A stretch of 64,000 nt of DNA. Origin: Nostocales cyanobacterium LEGE 11386 (GTDB taxonomy: Bacteria > Cyanobacteriota > Cyanobacteriia > Cyanobacteriales > Nostocaceae). The notes under the pieces were generated by a model, which was given only the letters and a program-made list of their open reading frames with translations, searched no databases and was not told the origin of the DNA. This document shows positions 1 to 9,650 of this stretch, one piece after another (position 1 is the first letter of the stretch; every line of letters begins with the position of its first letter). A program made the position numbers and the translations under genes. The DNA is taken from NCBI GenBank assembly GCA_015207155.1, contig JADEXK010000004.1:62001-126000 (forward strand), read 5' to 3'.

Positions 1-296
1 CCAGAAAAATGCCCAATGCGACTGTGATGAAGACTGGTACTCTCCGAGATGTTAGTGCTTTAGCTGGGGTGATCCCCACACGCGATCGCGGTTTGGTATG
101 GTTTACCATTATTAACCGTGGCCCATACGTATCAGATTTCCGTGTTAGTCAAGACAAGCTATTGCAAAGTCTTGTGCAACAGTTAGCAGTAGCTCCAAAT
201 GTTCCTCCTGCTGTCACTCCCCAATCTCCTAAGTATTCTTCACCTGAATTGGGTGCAGTTAGTCGTAATGAAATTTTGTTGGGTGGGAGTAATTAA
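1..296 (+). CDS. dacB: D-alanyl-D-alanine carboxypeptidase/endopeptidase (S13, PBP4 type), C-terminal end only
   Basis: Only the last ~97 codons are in the window; the gene begins upstream. The fragment carries KTGTL followed by a V-x-A-L-A-G segment, which matches the third active-site motif (KTG) of peptidase family S13 and the strand after it. Enzymes of this family trim D-Ala from peptidoglycan side chains or cut cross-links in the periplasm. The C-terminal tail (from about residue 60) is rich in Pro and Ser and looks unstructured. The ATG at 9 lies inside the domain and is not the true start. The family call rests on a short stretch, so a different penicillin-binding-type serine hydrolase is possible but less likely. 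Confidence 0.72.
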   Translation, partial: RKMPNATVMKTGTLRDVSALAGVIPTRDRGLVWFTIINRGPYVSDFRVSQDKLLQSLVQQLAVAPNVPPAVTPQSPKYSSPELGAVSRNEILLGGSN

Positions 297-368
297 ATTT
301 CTGGCTATTGAATTAAGATATGCAGATCTCACGCAAAGTTGCAAAGTCGCTAAAGAATAATTCCTTTC

Positions 369-1607
369 CTAGTTTCTAAGTCCCGATTCTTGAGGAATAA
401 TTTCTGTCACTACCCTACCGCTAGATTTCCCGCCTTTGACAACAATGTTTTCTGTTTGCAAATTACCAACGGCTGTTTCACCAGTAAAATTTAATGGCGG
501 GTCAATTTGACGATAAACTATGTTGCCTTGGGCTTCTAATAATTTCTTGTCTAAATACCAAGTTAGTTGATTAGATTTGAGGGTTTGCTGACGCTGACCT
601 ATGGCATTAACATTGCCTGTTAAATAAACAACTTTTTGGGGGATTTTCATTTCGCCTCGATTGGCGGTCACAGTTACATTTTCGGCACGCTGGAACACAC
701 GCACAGGAGCATTTGTCGCGACAGTTTCTGAATTCATGTTCCAGGTGATAGAGTTACTAGCTATTTGCGTTGGTGGGTCTACTAAATCTAGTTGGGCGTT
801 TTGTTTGATAATAGCAATCTTAGTTTTTAAGTTAACTTCAGCAGCATCTCCTTTGCCACGGTCAGTAATTTGATTGTTATTGTAGCGGTCAATTTGCACG
901 GGGCGATCGCCAATTAATTTTTCTTCTTTGATCTGCCAAATTAAATGCTCAGTGCGGATTTGCATCTGGGGATCAGCCGATTTTGCTACTACTCCACCAG
1001 AAAATTCCATGCGCTGTTCGCGAGTTTTTACTCGTGCTTCTTGCGCTACTGCTTGTAGTTGTTTATGAGTACCATTTAGCTGGTTACGAACAATTAATAA
1101 ATCTTCTTGGGGTCGCCATTCTAATTCGTTACCTTGCAACACAATGCCATTGCTAGGATCTGTAGCTAATATTTTCCCCTTGAGAAACAATTGTTTCCCA
1201 TCTTGTTTGATCTCTGCTTGTTCTGCTTTGATTTGGTAAACTGCTTTACCATCTTGGTATAGTTCACCATAGGGATTTTCTGCTTGACCAATTTGTTTTT
1301 CTTGAGTGTATGTAGCCTTTTTAGCCTGGACTTTCCAAAGAGGTCGCCCTACTTCGTCTGCTTGTTCTAAGGTGACATCAAAGAATGTCAAATTGCTTTC
1401 TTCAGAAGATGAACTCGCATCATTTGATTGAGAATTTGTGGGGGATTTACCCCCACAAGCAGCTAATCCCATTACCAAGAAAAAAGTCACAGGTAAAAGG
1501 ACAAAGGAGCAAAGAAGCGGGGGAGTGGAAGAGTGGGAGAAATTTTTGCTATTTCCCCGTCTTTCCGTTTCTTCCCCTTTCTTACTCTGATTCAATTGAT
1601 ACTTCAT
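369..1607 (-). CDS. lptC: LptC-like lipoprotein, LPS export ABC system
   Basis: A 412-residue protein with a hydrophobic segment at about 31-50 ending in a lipobox (GLAAC, Cys 51), so probably a lipoprotein. After a Ser/Asn-rich linker come repeated beta-strand units typical of the LptC/OstA superfamily (patterns such as EAQGNIVYRQ and LTGNVNAIGQ). LptC bridges the inner-membrane ATPase complex and the periplasmic LptA in lipopolysaccharide transport. Cyanobacterial members are longer than the ~190-residue proteobacterial LptC, as here. The start overlaps the stop of the upstream NYN gene (TAATG), suggesting translational coupling. Residues ~9-30 (KGEETERRGNS...) read like a translated short repeat, so the mature lipoprotein may have gained a low-complexity leader. 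Confidence 0.75.
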   Translation of the reverse strand: MKYQLNQSKKGEETERRGNSKNFSHSSTPPLLCSFVLLPVTFFLVMGLAACGGKSPTNSQSNDASSSSEESNLTFFDVTLEQADEVGRPLWKVQAKKATYTQEKQIGQAENPYGELYQDGKAVYQIKAEQAEIKQDGKQLFLKGKILATDPSNGIVLQGNELEWRPQEDLLIVRNQLNGTHKQLQAVAQEARVKTREQRMEFSGGVVAKSADPQMQIRTEHLIWQIKEEKLIGDRPVQIDRYNNNQITDRGKGDAAEVNLKTKIAIIKQNAQLDLVDPPTQIASNSITWNMNSETVATNAPVRVFQRAENVTVTANRGEMKIPQKVVYLTGNVNAIGQRQQTLKSNQLTWYLDKKLLEAQGNIVYRQIDPPLNFTGETAVGNLQTENIVVKGGKSSGRVVTEIIPQESGLRN

Positions 1608-2245
1608 TAATCTTGGATTTCTAACTGTTCATCAGCTTCTCTGGGATCATCTAGAAAACCCATTCCCGATAGCGGTCGATATGGATAGCTTTGGCGCGGG
1701 GTTTTTTGGATGTCTTCTTTGATGGCTTCTAAATCAATATAGCGATCGCTGACATTAATTAAGCTGTCACTAGTCATTGAGCGCAAACTCACTACTTCTA
1801 CCCGCACGCCACGATAGCTGACTGAATTGACTGCATATGCCAAATCCCCATCACCACTGACTAAAACTGCGGTATCATAGGAATCTACCAAAGCCATCAT
1901 ATCTACGGCTATCTCTACATCCAGGTTGGCTTTTTTCGAGCCATCAGGCAGTTGGACTAAATCTTTAGCAATGACTCGATAGCCATTACGACGCATCCAC
2001 AACAAAAACCCTTGTTGCTTCTCGTTGGTTCTGTCTACTCCGGTGTAAAAGAAAGCACGTAACAGCCGAGAACCACCCGTTAATCTACACAATAGTTTCG
2101 TGTAATCAATTTCGATTCCTAGTTGTAAAGCTGCATAAAATAAATTTGAACCATCAATAAATATAGCTACACGACCCCGATTTTCTAAAACTTGTTCCGG
2201 TGTAAATATTGAGTCACTTTCCAAATTATTCAACATTGTTGTCAT
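1607..2245 (-). CDS. LabA-like NYN domain protein
   Basis: A 212-residue NYN/PIN-fold protein. The first acidic motif is in RVAIFIDGSNLFYAA (about residues 26-40). A second acidic segment is DVEIAVDMM, and a third is SGDGDL, the expected arrangement of metal-binding Asp residues in this nuclease-like fold. In cyanobacteria this family includes LabA, which affects the amplitude of clock-controlled expression, but several paralogues exist per genome, so a clock role is not implied. It is the first gene of a coupled pair with the LptC-like gene. RNA-processing activity is inferred from the fold only. Confidence 0.78.
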   Translation of the reverse strand: MTTMLNNLESDSIFTPEQVLENRGRVAIFIDGSNLFYAALQLGIEIDYTKLLCRLTGGSRLLRAFFYTGVDRTNEKQQGFLLWMRRNGYRVIAKDLVQLPDGSKKANLDVEIAVDMMALVDSYDTAVLVSGDGDLAYAVNSVSYRGVRVEVVSLRSMTSDSLINVSDRYIDLEAIKEDIQKTPRQSYPYRPLSGMGFLDDPREADEQLEIQD

Positions 2246-2412
2246 ACCTCATTTTTATCCTTGTTATTTTTGATACTAAGTTGCCAAAGTTTACATGTTA
2301 GCTAGAACGGCTTATGATAATGTTCCGGGGCTAGTAATTAAGTTAAGCCCCGTTAGATTTTGTGAGAAAAAAAGAATTGAACAAAATCAAAAAGTGATTG
2401 TAAATTAAAAAA

Positions 2413-4014
2413 CTAATCGTTTTTTGGTGTTTCTATGCGCTTAAAAATGGGTTGGGGTTTACCCAAAGGTTGTTGACTGGTTAGTACTCCCCATTGTGCA
2501 TGGGTAGCAAAAGGGGCAACCATTGAAGTTTTTATTTGATCATTAAAGTCAATTCCAAAGCCCAGCTGCTGATAAATAGCGCTACTGATATTCGGAATCA
2601 CTGGGGATAGAAGATAAGCTGCTAGTCTAACAGATTCTAGAACTGCGTACAGTACCTTTTCTACTTCCTGCTGCTGTCCTTGTTTATATAGTGACCAAGG
2701 AGCTTGTTCATCAATAAACTTATTGCTGGCTCGTACCAGCAAAAGGGTGGCTTCGCAGGCTTGATTGAAAGCTAGCACTTCGTATGCATGTTTTACTTTT
2801 TCTCCTAGGTGTAAACCAATCGCTTTCAACGGATTTTCGGCATTTATGGCTTCATTGGCAATTGGTAGTACATCACCAGCGCAGTATTTCTTGACCATGT
2901 TTAAGGTGCGATTCAGCAAATTACCTAAGTCATTAGCCAAATCTGCATTCAACACATTAATGAATCTAACTTCATTAAAATCGCCATCTTTGCCAAATTC
3001 GATTTCCTTAAGGAAGTAATAACGAACGGCATCACTACCATAGCTTTGAACTAGCCCGATGGGATCGAGGGTGTTACCCAGAGATTTACCCATTTTTTGA
3101 CCGTCTTTGGTCAAAAAGCCATGCACAAACAACCTTTCTGGTAGGGGTAAGCCAGCTGACAACAGCATTGCCGGCCAGGAAATTGCATGGAAGCGGAGGA
3201 TGTCTTTACCAATGAGATGCAAGTTGATTGGCCACCAATATCTTAGAGCATTGGTCAAAGTCGGCTCGGCATCCGGTTCGAGTAATGCCGTTACGTAACC
3301 CAGCAGTGCATCAAACCACACATAAAGCGTGTGCTGGGGATCAACGGGTACAGGAAAACCCCACTCTAAATTTACTCGCGAAATGGAAAAATCCTGTAAA
3401 CCCTGACTAATAAAGCTTAAGACTTCATTACGCCGAGTTTCTGGCTGAATGAAATCCGGTTGAGACTTGTATAACTCTTCGAGTTGGTCCTGATATTTGG
3501 ATAAGCGAAAAAAGTAGTTTTGCTCGTCCCGCCACTCAACTTCCTTGTTAGTATGAATAGGGCAGCGATGTCCTTCTAACAGTTCTCGTTCTTCCTTAAA
3601 TTCTTCACAGGATACACAGTACCAACCTTGCTGTTGTCCCAAGTAGATGTCACCAGCGTCCCATAATCTTTGGAAGAACTCTTTGACTATCGCTTCATGT
3701 CGAGAAGCGGTAGTCCGACTAAAGCGATCGTATTGAATATTTAATAACTGCCATAAGCTGATAAAGCTAGGCACAATTTCATCACAAAACTCTTGTGGTG
3801 CTTTCCCTAGAATCTCTGCTGAACGTTGAATTTTCTGCCCGTGTTCATCTGTACCTGTAATTAACAGTACCCGATGTCCTAACAGTCTCTGAAACCGCGC
3901 CACCACGTCTGCTGCCATCGTTGTATAAGCACTACCAACGTGAGGGACATCGTTTACATAATATAACGGTGTTGTCAGTGCAAATGTCTTTTCTATTTTA
4001 TCCACTAGATTCAT
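2413..4014 (-). CDS. metG: methionyl-tRNA synthetase
   Basis: A 533-residue class I aminoacyl-tRNA synthetase that charges tRNA-Met. The HIGH-like motif appears as HVGS in YYVNDVPHVGSAYTT near residue 25, and the KMSKS-like loop as KMGKS in GQKMGKSLGNT near residue 307. A zinc-binding set (CVSC...CPIH) lies in the connective peptide. The C-terminal anticodon-binding helices are complete; no extra tRNA-binding domain is present, which fits the short bacterial form. The ATG at 4014 begins MNLVDKIEKTFALTTPLYYVND, with the catalytic domain starting at about residue 12. Confidence 0.95.
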   Translation of the reverse strand: MNLVDKIEKTFALTTPLYYVNDVPHVGSAYTTMAADVVARFQRLLGHRVLLITGTDEHGQKIQRSAEILGKAPQEFCDEIVPSFISLWQLLNIQYDRFSRTTASRHEAIVKEFFQRLWDAGDIYLGQQQGWYCVSCEEFKEERELLEGHRCPIHTNKEVEWRDEQNYFFRLSKYQDQLEELYKSQPDFIQPETRRNEVLSFISQGLQDFSISRVNLEWGFPVPVDPQHTLYVWFDALLGYVTALLEPDAEPTLTNALRYWWPINLHLIGKDILRFHAISWPAMLLSAGLPLPERLFVHGFLTKDGQKMGKSLGNTLDPIGLVQSYGSDAVRYYFLKEIEFGKDGDFNEVRFINVLNADLANDLGNLLNRTLNMVKKYCAGDVLPIANEAINAENPLKAIGLHLGEKVKHAYEVLAFNQACEATLLLVRASNKFIDEQAPWSLYKQGQQQEVEKVLYAVLESVRLAAYLLSPVIPNISSAIYQQLGFGIDFNDQIKTSMVAPFATHAQWGVLTSQQPLGKPQPIFKRIETPKND

Positions 4015-4377
4015 GCAGAATAAAAATTAAATTATTAAAACGTTTTCTATTTTACTTTTATTGGTAAAACCACGTAATTATATAACATTACTACCAGTTT
4101 TTCAAACCACAACTTAATATTAGCAAATTTCTGAGAACAAGCATAGTTTTGTAATCTGTATAAATTCAGGTTATCTCAGCTTACAAGATGGAAGTTAGCT
4201 GTGAATAATTTTTTTTATTACATAAATTGTCAATGGAAGTACAGAACTTCAAACTCCGAAAATTTAGTTATCTTTGTAGATAAAAATTTTCTACCTTAAG
4301 ATGGCCCTAGTATCAATAAAGAAATGTAAAAATTAAGTCAAGATAAACTGCGATAATTTCCTAAAAAATACATTGAT
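4015..4377. other. gene-less stretch between metG and acyltransferase gene
   Basis: A 363-bp AT-rich spacer between divergent genes. It must hold promoters for both, but I found no clear operator, hairpin terminator or repeat in it. Confidence 0.5.
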
Positions 4378-5103
4378 ATGAGTTTAAATAGTCCTCTGGA
4401 CATTTCTCGCTGTTTCCTGGCGACGCTATCAACGCAAATGTTTCGTTATTACGAGGATCGCATTCCCTTAGATGCGAGTATTTTAGTAGTCAGCAATCAC
4501 CGCAGTTTTATGGATGCACTGATTTTAATGGCGGCGCTATCCAGTCCTATTCGCTTTGCTTGTCATCACTACATGGGACAAGTACCTATCATGCGGGAAA
4601 TTGTCACAGGACAATTAGGGTGCTTTCCCTTGGAGGAAACCCCAAATCGTCAGCAAAGCTTTTTTGAGCAATCAAAATTACTATTGCAGTCCAAACAAAT
4701 GGTGGGAGTTTTTCCAGAAGGAACTAAACCAATGGTAAAATATACCCAACCAAATCAGGTAGGTGAATTTCACAGAGGATTTGCCCATTTAGCATTGCGA
4801 GCTGCTGTGCCAGATTTGGCAATTTTACCAATAGCGATCGCCTCCCTAGAAGAGGTAAATACTAATGCTTTTCCTCTAAGACTATTAAGTTTATTTGACC
4901 CTTCAGAACCTTTATTTAATCAACCTGGTTGGCATCCCCTAGTTATCTATCGTCGGGTTGTTGTGTTAATTGGTCGCCCTTATTGGATTACGCCCCAACA
5001 CCAAAATAAATATTACGGCAAACTGGCAAAAAATGTTGTGGCTGAGGTAACTGAACATTGTCACGGCGAAATCACTAATTTGCTGCGCCAAGGTTGTTAT
5101 TAA
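4378..5103 (+). CDS. 1-acyl-sn-glycerol-3-phosphate acyltransferase-like (PlsC family)
   Basis: A 241-residue LPLAT-family protein. The H-x4-D catalytic motif is NHRSFMD (about residues 40-46) and the acceptor-binding motif is FPEGTKP (about 112-118). Such enzymes move acyl groups from acyl-ACP or acyl-CoA to lysophospholipids at the membrane. It is followed after ~300 bp by an alpha/beta hydrolase related to the hydrolase half of plant phytyl ester synthase. A second, distinct PlsC-type gene sits in the plsX-fabH-fabD cluster at 12861, so this one may have a side role, for example in wax, phytyl or triacylglycerol ester formation (inference). Confidence 0.8.
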   Translation: MSLNSPLDISRCFLATLSTQMFRYYEDRIPLDASILVVSNHRSFMDALILMAALSSPIRFACHHYMGQVPIMREIVTGQLGCFPLEETPNRQQSFFEQSKLLLQSKQMVGVFPEGTKPMVKYTQPNQVGEFHRGFAHLALRAAVPDLAILPIAIASLEEVNTNAFPLRLLSLFDPSEPLFNQPGWHPLVIYRRVVVLIGRPYWITPQHQNKYYGKLAKNVVAEVTEHCHGEITNLLRQGCY

Positions 5104-5399
5104 CAATGATAGATACTATATAAATTTAAAAAATTTTAGTAAAAATCAAAAAATAATTTTGTCACAAGTTTTCTACAAGGGGCTATTTTTTTATTTGTTT
5201 AGATAATTACTGTATTGCTTGAGCTAAATCGAGGTATCCTTAATTATTTAAGTTATATTTAACAGGGTTTTCACTAACCACGCTATGATTTTATCAGAAT
5301 TTTAACTGCTCTGTTACACTTAAGCCCGCTTGAGTATCCTGGATCTGTAAAGTATTAGGTTTTCATGCAGGTAATCTCTATAAAACCAGAAAATTTAAT

Positions 5400-6251
5400 T
5401 TGAAGTTGACAATGCCAGAAGTTGAGCTAAAGCCGTGTTTCCTGACTCCTAAACGAGTCCAGCTAGAGTATCCACTGTTTGTTTATTTACCAGGATTAGA
5501 TGGAACTGGTCAACTGTTGCGATCGCAAACTGCTGGATTAGAAGTTAGCTTTGATGTCCGATGTTTAGCGATCCCACGGCAAGATCTCACCACCTGGGAT
5601 GAGTTAACTAAGAACGTTTTAGACTTAATTCATGCCGAATTAGAGAAAAGTTCCCAAAGACCAGTTTACCTGTGTGGCGAGTCTTTTGGGGGTTGCTTGG
5701 CCATGAAAGTGGCAACTCAAGCGCCACATCTATTTAAGCGGATTATCCTGATTAACCCAGCTTCTGCCTTTCATCTTCGCCCTTGGTTGACTTGGGCATC
5801 CCAACTAACTTACTTCGTGCCAGAATGCCTTTATGATATTGGCGCATTAGGGCTATTACCCTTTTTAGCATCCTTAGCACGCATTCCCCGCAATCTTCGC
5901 CAAGAATTGCTAAAAACCATGCGTTCTGTACCCCCAGAAACAGTTACCTGGCGGTTATCTCTCCTGAAGGAGTTTAATATTGCAGAAGAGCAGTTACGCC
6001 GCCTAGCTCAATCAGTATTGCTCATTGTTGGTGCAAGCGATCGCCTTTTGCCTTCTGTGAGTGAAGCTAGACGTTTAGTCAATATTTTACCTAACGCCAA
6101 GATGGCAGTGTTACCTGACAGTGGACACGCCTGTCTACTAGAAAAAGATATTAATCTCTATAAAATTTTGCGGCAACATAATTTTTTAGAAACTTCGGTG
6201 AAAGCAGTTAAGGAGTTAGAGACTAGAGGGTTATTAGGGAATGGGGAGTAG
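5400..6251 (+). CDS. alpha/beta hydrolase, phytyl ester synthase-like hydrolase domain
   Basis: A 283-residue alpha/beta hydrolase. The oxyanion-hole region is YLPGLDGTGQ (about 29-38), the nucleophile elbow GESFGG has Ser near residue 94, and a likely acid and His are in GASDRLLP and DSGHACLLE. The YLPGLDGTG plus GESFGG combination resembles the hydrolase domain of plant ELT/PES proteins, which release and re-esterify acyl groups from galactolipids during chlorophyll turnover. The reading frame opens with TTG at 5400 but an in-frame ATG lies at 5412; I cannot decide between them. It follows an LPLAT gene in the same orientation, a pairing that mirrors the two domains of plant PES. Substrate not shown. 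Confidence 0.72.
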   Translation: MKLTMPEVELKPCFLTPKRVQLEYPLFVYLPGLDGTGQLLRSQTAGLEVSFDVRCLAIPRQDLTTWDELTKNVLDLIHAELEKSSQRPVYLCGESFGGCLAMKVATQAPHLFKRIILINPASAFHLRPWLTWASQLTYFVPECLYDIGALGLLPFLASLARIPRNLRQELLKTMRSVPPETVTWRLSLLKEFNIAEEQLRRLAQSVLLIVGASDRLLPSVSEARRLVNILPNAKMAVLPDSGHACLLEKDINLYKILRQHNFLETSVKAVKELETRGLLGNGE

Positions 6252-6580
6252 GGCACTGACGCTACGCGCTAGGTGCAGCTATGCCGTAGGCTGTACAACA
6301 AGTGATACAGTGAGCGGCTCGAGTGACTTGTACTGAGCCTTGTCGAAGTAGCCTTCGCCGAACTCCTGTCGAACTGCTCAGTGACTGTGGGTAATCTTGT
6401 AAAATAAGTGGACTAGATCAAGCAAATACGAGATCTCTCTCCCAAGCGATCGCCAGTTACCCAGCAAATAATCGCAACTGTTTAAAATTTTAGGTGTAAA
6501 TTTGCTCTGATAGGAAGATGCCAAGCCCCTGATAGTTTCGTTACAAATGGAAGCAGAGGCTTTCAAGATGGTGCCAAATA
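6252..6580. repeat. small dispersed repeat region
   Basis: A 329-bp gene-less gap. The part at 6252-6385 is a mosaic of small dispersed repeats with short inverted pieces (CACTGA near 6255 and TCAGTG near 6378; GTCGAAGT and GTCGAACT motifs). The rest is AT-rich and must hold the promoter of the EcsC-like gene. Confidence 0.5.
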
Positions 6581-7750
6581 ATGGCAGATAAATCACAAAA
6601 AGAAATAGAGGTGAAAAAATCCGACAATTCACCCACAGAAACTTCAGCAGCAGATAATCATTCTGTATTCAATTCTTTGGTTCAAACTGTCCAAACCGTA
6701 GGTGAGATAGGAGGAGCAATTACCCACACCGCAGCCCAAACCGGCAAAATAGTTTTAGATACATCTATTGGAGCGGGAGTAGTTGCGGTAAAACAAACAT
6801 ATAAGTTAATTGAGCAAGCAACTCAAACCACTGGCAATGTAGTTAATCGCATCAGCGAAAATTGGTTCATTAGAAAACTAACTGGGGTATTAAATCTCAA
6901 TTGGTTGATTGGTGCTAGTGAAAGTGTTGATCTAGAAAAGGCAGAAGCATCTGTAAATCAGCTCAAGCAAAAGTACCCCCATGAATCACCCAGTCAGATT
7001 GCTCACCGGATCATGGTGGATAAAGCAACCAAAGCCGGTGGTATTGGTCTAGCCAGTAGTATTTTACCAGGTGTTGCGGCGGCCTTGTTAGCAATTGACT
7101 TGGCAGCAACGACCAAGTTACAAACAGAAATGCTGTACCAGATTGCCGCAGTTTATGGACTGGATTTAAAAGATCCTGCTCGTAAGGGTGAAGTTTTGGC
7201 AATTTTTGGTTTAGCGTTAGGTGGCGGAAAACTCCTGAGAGTAGCCGGATTAGGTTTGCTGCGAAATGTACCTTTTGCCGGCGCAGCGATCGCTACTAGT
7301 TCAAATGCCACAATGATCTATTCATTGGGTTATGCAGCTTGTCGATTTTACGAAGCTAAGTTAGATGAATCAACTTCGCTGACTTCGCCAGAGACATTGG
7401 CTAAGTTAGAACAAGAAAGTGACAAGTATTTGGAAACAGCGATCGCTCAAGAAGCTGTGATGGATCAAATTTTAGTACATATGATCCTTGCCAGCCAACC
7501 AGAGAAAACCTGGGAAGAAATTTTGCCAGAGTTGCAAGCAGCCAACCTCAGTGAAGAATCATTGGCGGCGATCGCCCAAAACATCAAATCACCCCAGCCT
7601 TTAGATGAGCTATTAAAACAACTCAATCCTGATTTTGCCGTACCTTTGTTAGCTCGATGTGAAAAAATTGCCCAACTCAATCCTGATTTTGCTGCACCTT
7701 TATTAGCGCAGTGTGAAAAATTACGTGCTTCCTTCCTGAGTGCTGAGTAA
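6581..7750 (+). CDS. EcsC/DUF697-like membrane-associated protein
   Basis: A 389-residue protein with a charged, Thr-rich N-terminus and a Gly/Ala-rich hydrophobic core (about 145-245) containing GGIGLASSILPGVAAALLAIDLAATTKLQ and a YGLDLKDPARKGEVL segment, as in EcsC/DUF697-type proteins. Function is unknown; membrane association is inferred from the hydrophobic core. Near the C-terminus an 18-residue unit (LNPDFAVPLLARCEK and LNPDFAAPLLAQCEK) occurs twice in tandem, a recent internal duplication. It stands alone, ahead of pepA. Confidence 0.6.
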   Translation: MADKSQKEIEVKKSDNSPTETSAADNHSVFNSLVQTVQTVGEIGGAITHTAAQTGKIVLDTSIGAGVVAVKQTYKLIEQATQTTGNVVNRISENWFIRKLTGVLNLNWLIGASESVDLEKAEASVNQLKQKYPHESPSQIAHRIMVDKATKAGGIGLASSILPGVAAALLAIDLAATTKLQTEMLYQIAAVYGLDLKDPARKGEVLAIFGLALGGGKLLRVAGLGLLRNVPFAGAAIATSSNATMIYSLGYAACRFYEAKLDESTSLTSPETLAKLEQESDKYLETAIAQEAVMDQILVHMILASQPEKTWEEILPELQAANLSEESLAAIAQNIKSPQPLDELLKQLNPDFAVPLLARCEKIAQLNPDFAAPLLAQCEKLRASFLSAE

Positions 7751-7913
7751 GAAAAATCAAACCGATAACTCAGGAGATATCGTTCTAGGGCTGCATCCAC
7801 CTGACAAACGTCCCTACACAGGATATGGTGTTGCTTAAGGGATGTGAGACCAAAGAAAAATAGAATTTTAAGTAATACTTGTACAAGCAGGAAAAATTAC
7901 ACAAAATCCCAAA

Positions 7914-9389
7914 ATGAAAATTCAACCTAATGACACGCCTTTGCTAGAGTGGGCAGGCGATTGTTTGGCAATTGGATTATTTGAAGATGCAGTAGATTTA
8001 ACTGGTGAATTAGCAACTTTAAATGAAAGATTAGCTGGCATTTTAAAAGAACTCATTGCCGAAGAAGAATTTACAGCCAAAGCTTACAACACCATCTTCA
8101 CTCGTGTGGGTGTTGGCAATCCCATTCGCAAAGTAATCTTGGTAGGTTTAGGAAAACCAGAAGCACTAAAACTAGAAACCCTGCGACGCGCTGCTGCTGC
8201 TGTAGCGAGAGTAGCCAAAAAGCAAAAAAGCAAAAGTTTAGCTTTTAGTTTTCCCTTATGGAATAACGATCCCGCAGCCACAGCCCAAGCGATCGCCGAA
8301 GGTACACAACTGGCGCTTTACCAAGATACTCGCTTTAAGTCAGAACCAGAGGATAAAGGGCCACAAATTGAAACCGTAGATTTACTAGGATTTAGTGGGC
8401 AAGAAGCAGCTATTACCCGTGCCAATCAAATTGTTTCCGGGGTAATTTTGGCAAGACAGTTAGTAGCAGCACCAGCCAACGAAGTTACACCCATTACTTT
8501 GGCAGAAACAGCGCAGGCGATCGCTACAGACCACGGTTTAAACATAGAAATATTAGAACGAGAAGACTGCGAAAAATTAGGCATGGGTGCCTTTTTGGGA
8601 GTTGCCCAAGCTTCAGACTTGCCACCAAAATTTATTCACCTCACTTACAAGCCAGAGGGTACACCCAAACGTAAGTTAGCAATTATTGGTAAAGGTTTAA
8701 CCTTCGATTCCGGTGGACTCAACATTAAAGGCGCTGGTAGCGGCATCGAAACCATGAAAATTGACATGGGCGGTGCAGCTGCCACCTTGGGTGCGGCCAA
8801 AGCTATTGCCCAGCTAAAACCAGATGTGGAAGTTCACTTCATTTCTGCCGCCACAGAAAACATGATTAGCGGTCACGCTATGCACCCAGGCGACATCCTC
8901 AAAGCATCAAACGGCAAAACTATTGAAGTGAATAACACCGACGCTGAAGGACGTTTAACCCTAGCAGATGCCTTGGTGTATGCAGATAAATTGGGAGTAG
9001 ATGCGATCGTTGATTTAGCCACCCTGACAGGTGCTTGTGTCATTGCCTTGGGTGACGATATCGCTGGTTTATATACACCTGATGACGCGGTAGCTTCTCA
9101 ATTAGAGCAAGCGGCCGAAACTGCCGGGGAAAAAATGTGGCGGATGCCAATGGAAGAAAAATACTTTGAAGGGTTAAAATCCGGCATTGCGGACATGAAA
9201 AATACTGGCCCGCGTCCTGGTGGTTCCATTACTGCTGCCCTTTTCCTCAAGCAATTTGTTAAAAATACCCCTTGGGCGCACTTAGACATTGCAGGCCCAG
9301 TATGGGCAGACAAAGAAAACGGCTACAACAGCCCAGGGGCTACAGGCTATGGTGTGCGGTCATTGGTTAACTGGGTGTTAGGAGAGTAG
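7914..9389 (+). CDS. pepA: leucyl aminopeptidase (M17)
   Basis: A 491-residue cytosolic aminopeptidase that removes N-terminal residues from peptides using two divalent metals. The M17 signature [14 protein letters not shown] lies near residue 342. Upstream metal and catalytic segments are [10 protein letters not shown] and KIDMGGAAA. Length and order match the family. The gene is followed by a gap full of short tandem repeats before plsX. Confidence 0.95.
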   Translation: MKIQPNDTPLLEWAGDCLAIGLFEDAVDLTGELATLNERLAGILKELIAEEEFTAKAYNTIFTRVGVGNPIRKVILVGLGKPEALKLETLRRAAAAVARVAKKQKSKSLAFSFPLWNNDPAATAQAIAEGTQLALYQDTRFKSEPEDKGPQIETVDLLGFSGQEAAITRANQIVSGVILARQLVAAPANEVTPITLAETAQAIATDHGLNIEILEREDCEKLGMGAFLGVAQASDLPPKFIHLTYKPEGTPKRKLAIIGKGLTFDSGGLNIKGAGSGIETMKIDMGGAAATLGAAKAIAQLKPDVEVHFISAATENMISGHAMHPGDILKASNGKTIEVNNTDAEGRLTLADALVYADKLGVDAIVDLATLTGACVIALGDDIAGLYTPDDAVASQLEQAAETAGEKMWRMPMEEKYFEGLKSGIADMKNTGPRPGGSITAALFLKQFVKNTPWAHLDIAGPVWADKENGYNSPGATGYGVRSLVNWVLGE

Positions 9390-9515
9390 GGAGTAGGGAG
9401 TAGGGAGTAGGGACAAGGGGACAAGGGGACAAGGGGACAAAGACAAAAATACTTCCCTATCTCCCCCATGCCCAATGCCTAATTCCCAATTCCCAATTCC
9501 CAATTCCCACTCCCC
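9388..9515. repeat. short tandemly repeated repeats (STRR) after pepA
   Basis: Three classes of 7-8 bp direct repeats follow one another: GGAGTAG-type units (9388-9415), ACAAGGGG units (9413-9440) and CCCAATT units (9480-9510). Heptamer STRR arrays of this kind are a hallmark of heterocystous cyanobacterial genomes. No function is evident. Confidence 0.85.
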
Positions 9516-9650
9516 CAAAATTCATGTTATGTTGAGCTTGCCGCTAAAACCTGTCGCAATAGTGACAAGAGAAACACGGTAGTCAGAAAGTTTCGGTTTT
9601 TCAGCGAAGGCATCTGGTAAAATTTGTAAGGTTTCTAATAGCTCTAAGCA

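Noticed and set aside
9388..9515. Possible CRISPR or origin repeats after pepA
   Set aside because: Heptamer/octamer STRRs with no unique spacers and no replication genes nearby.
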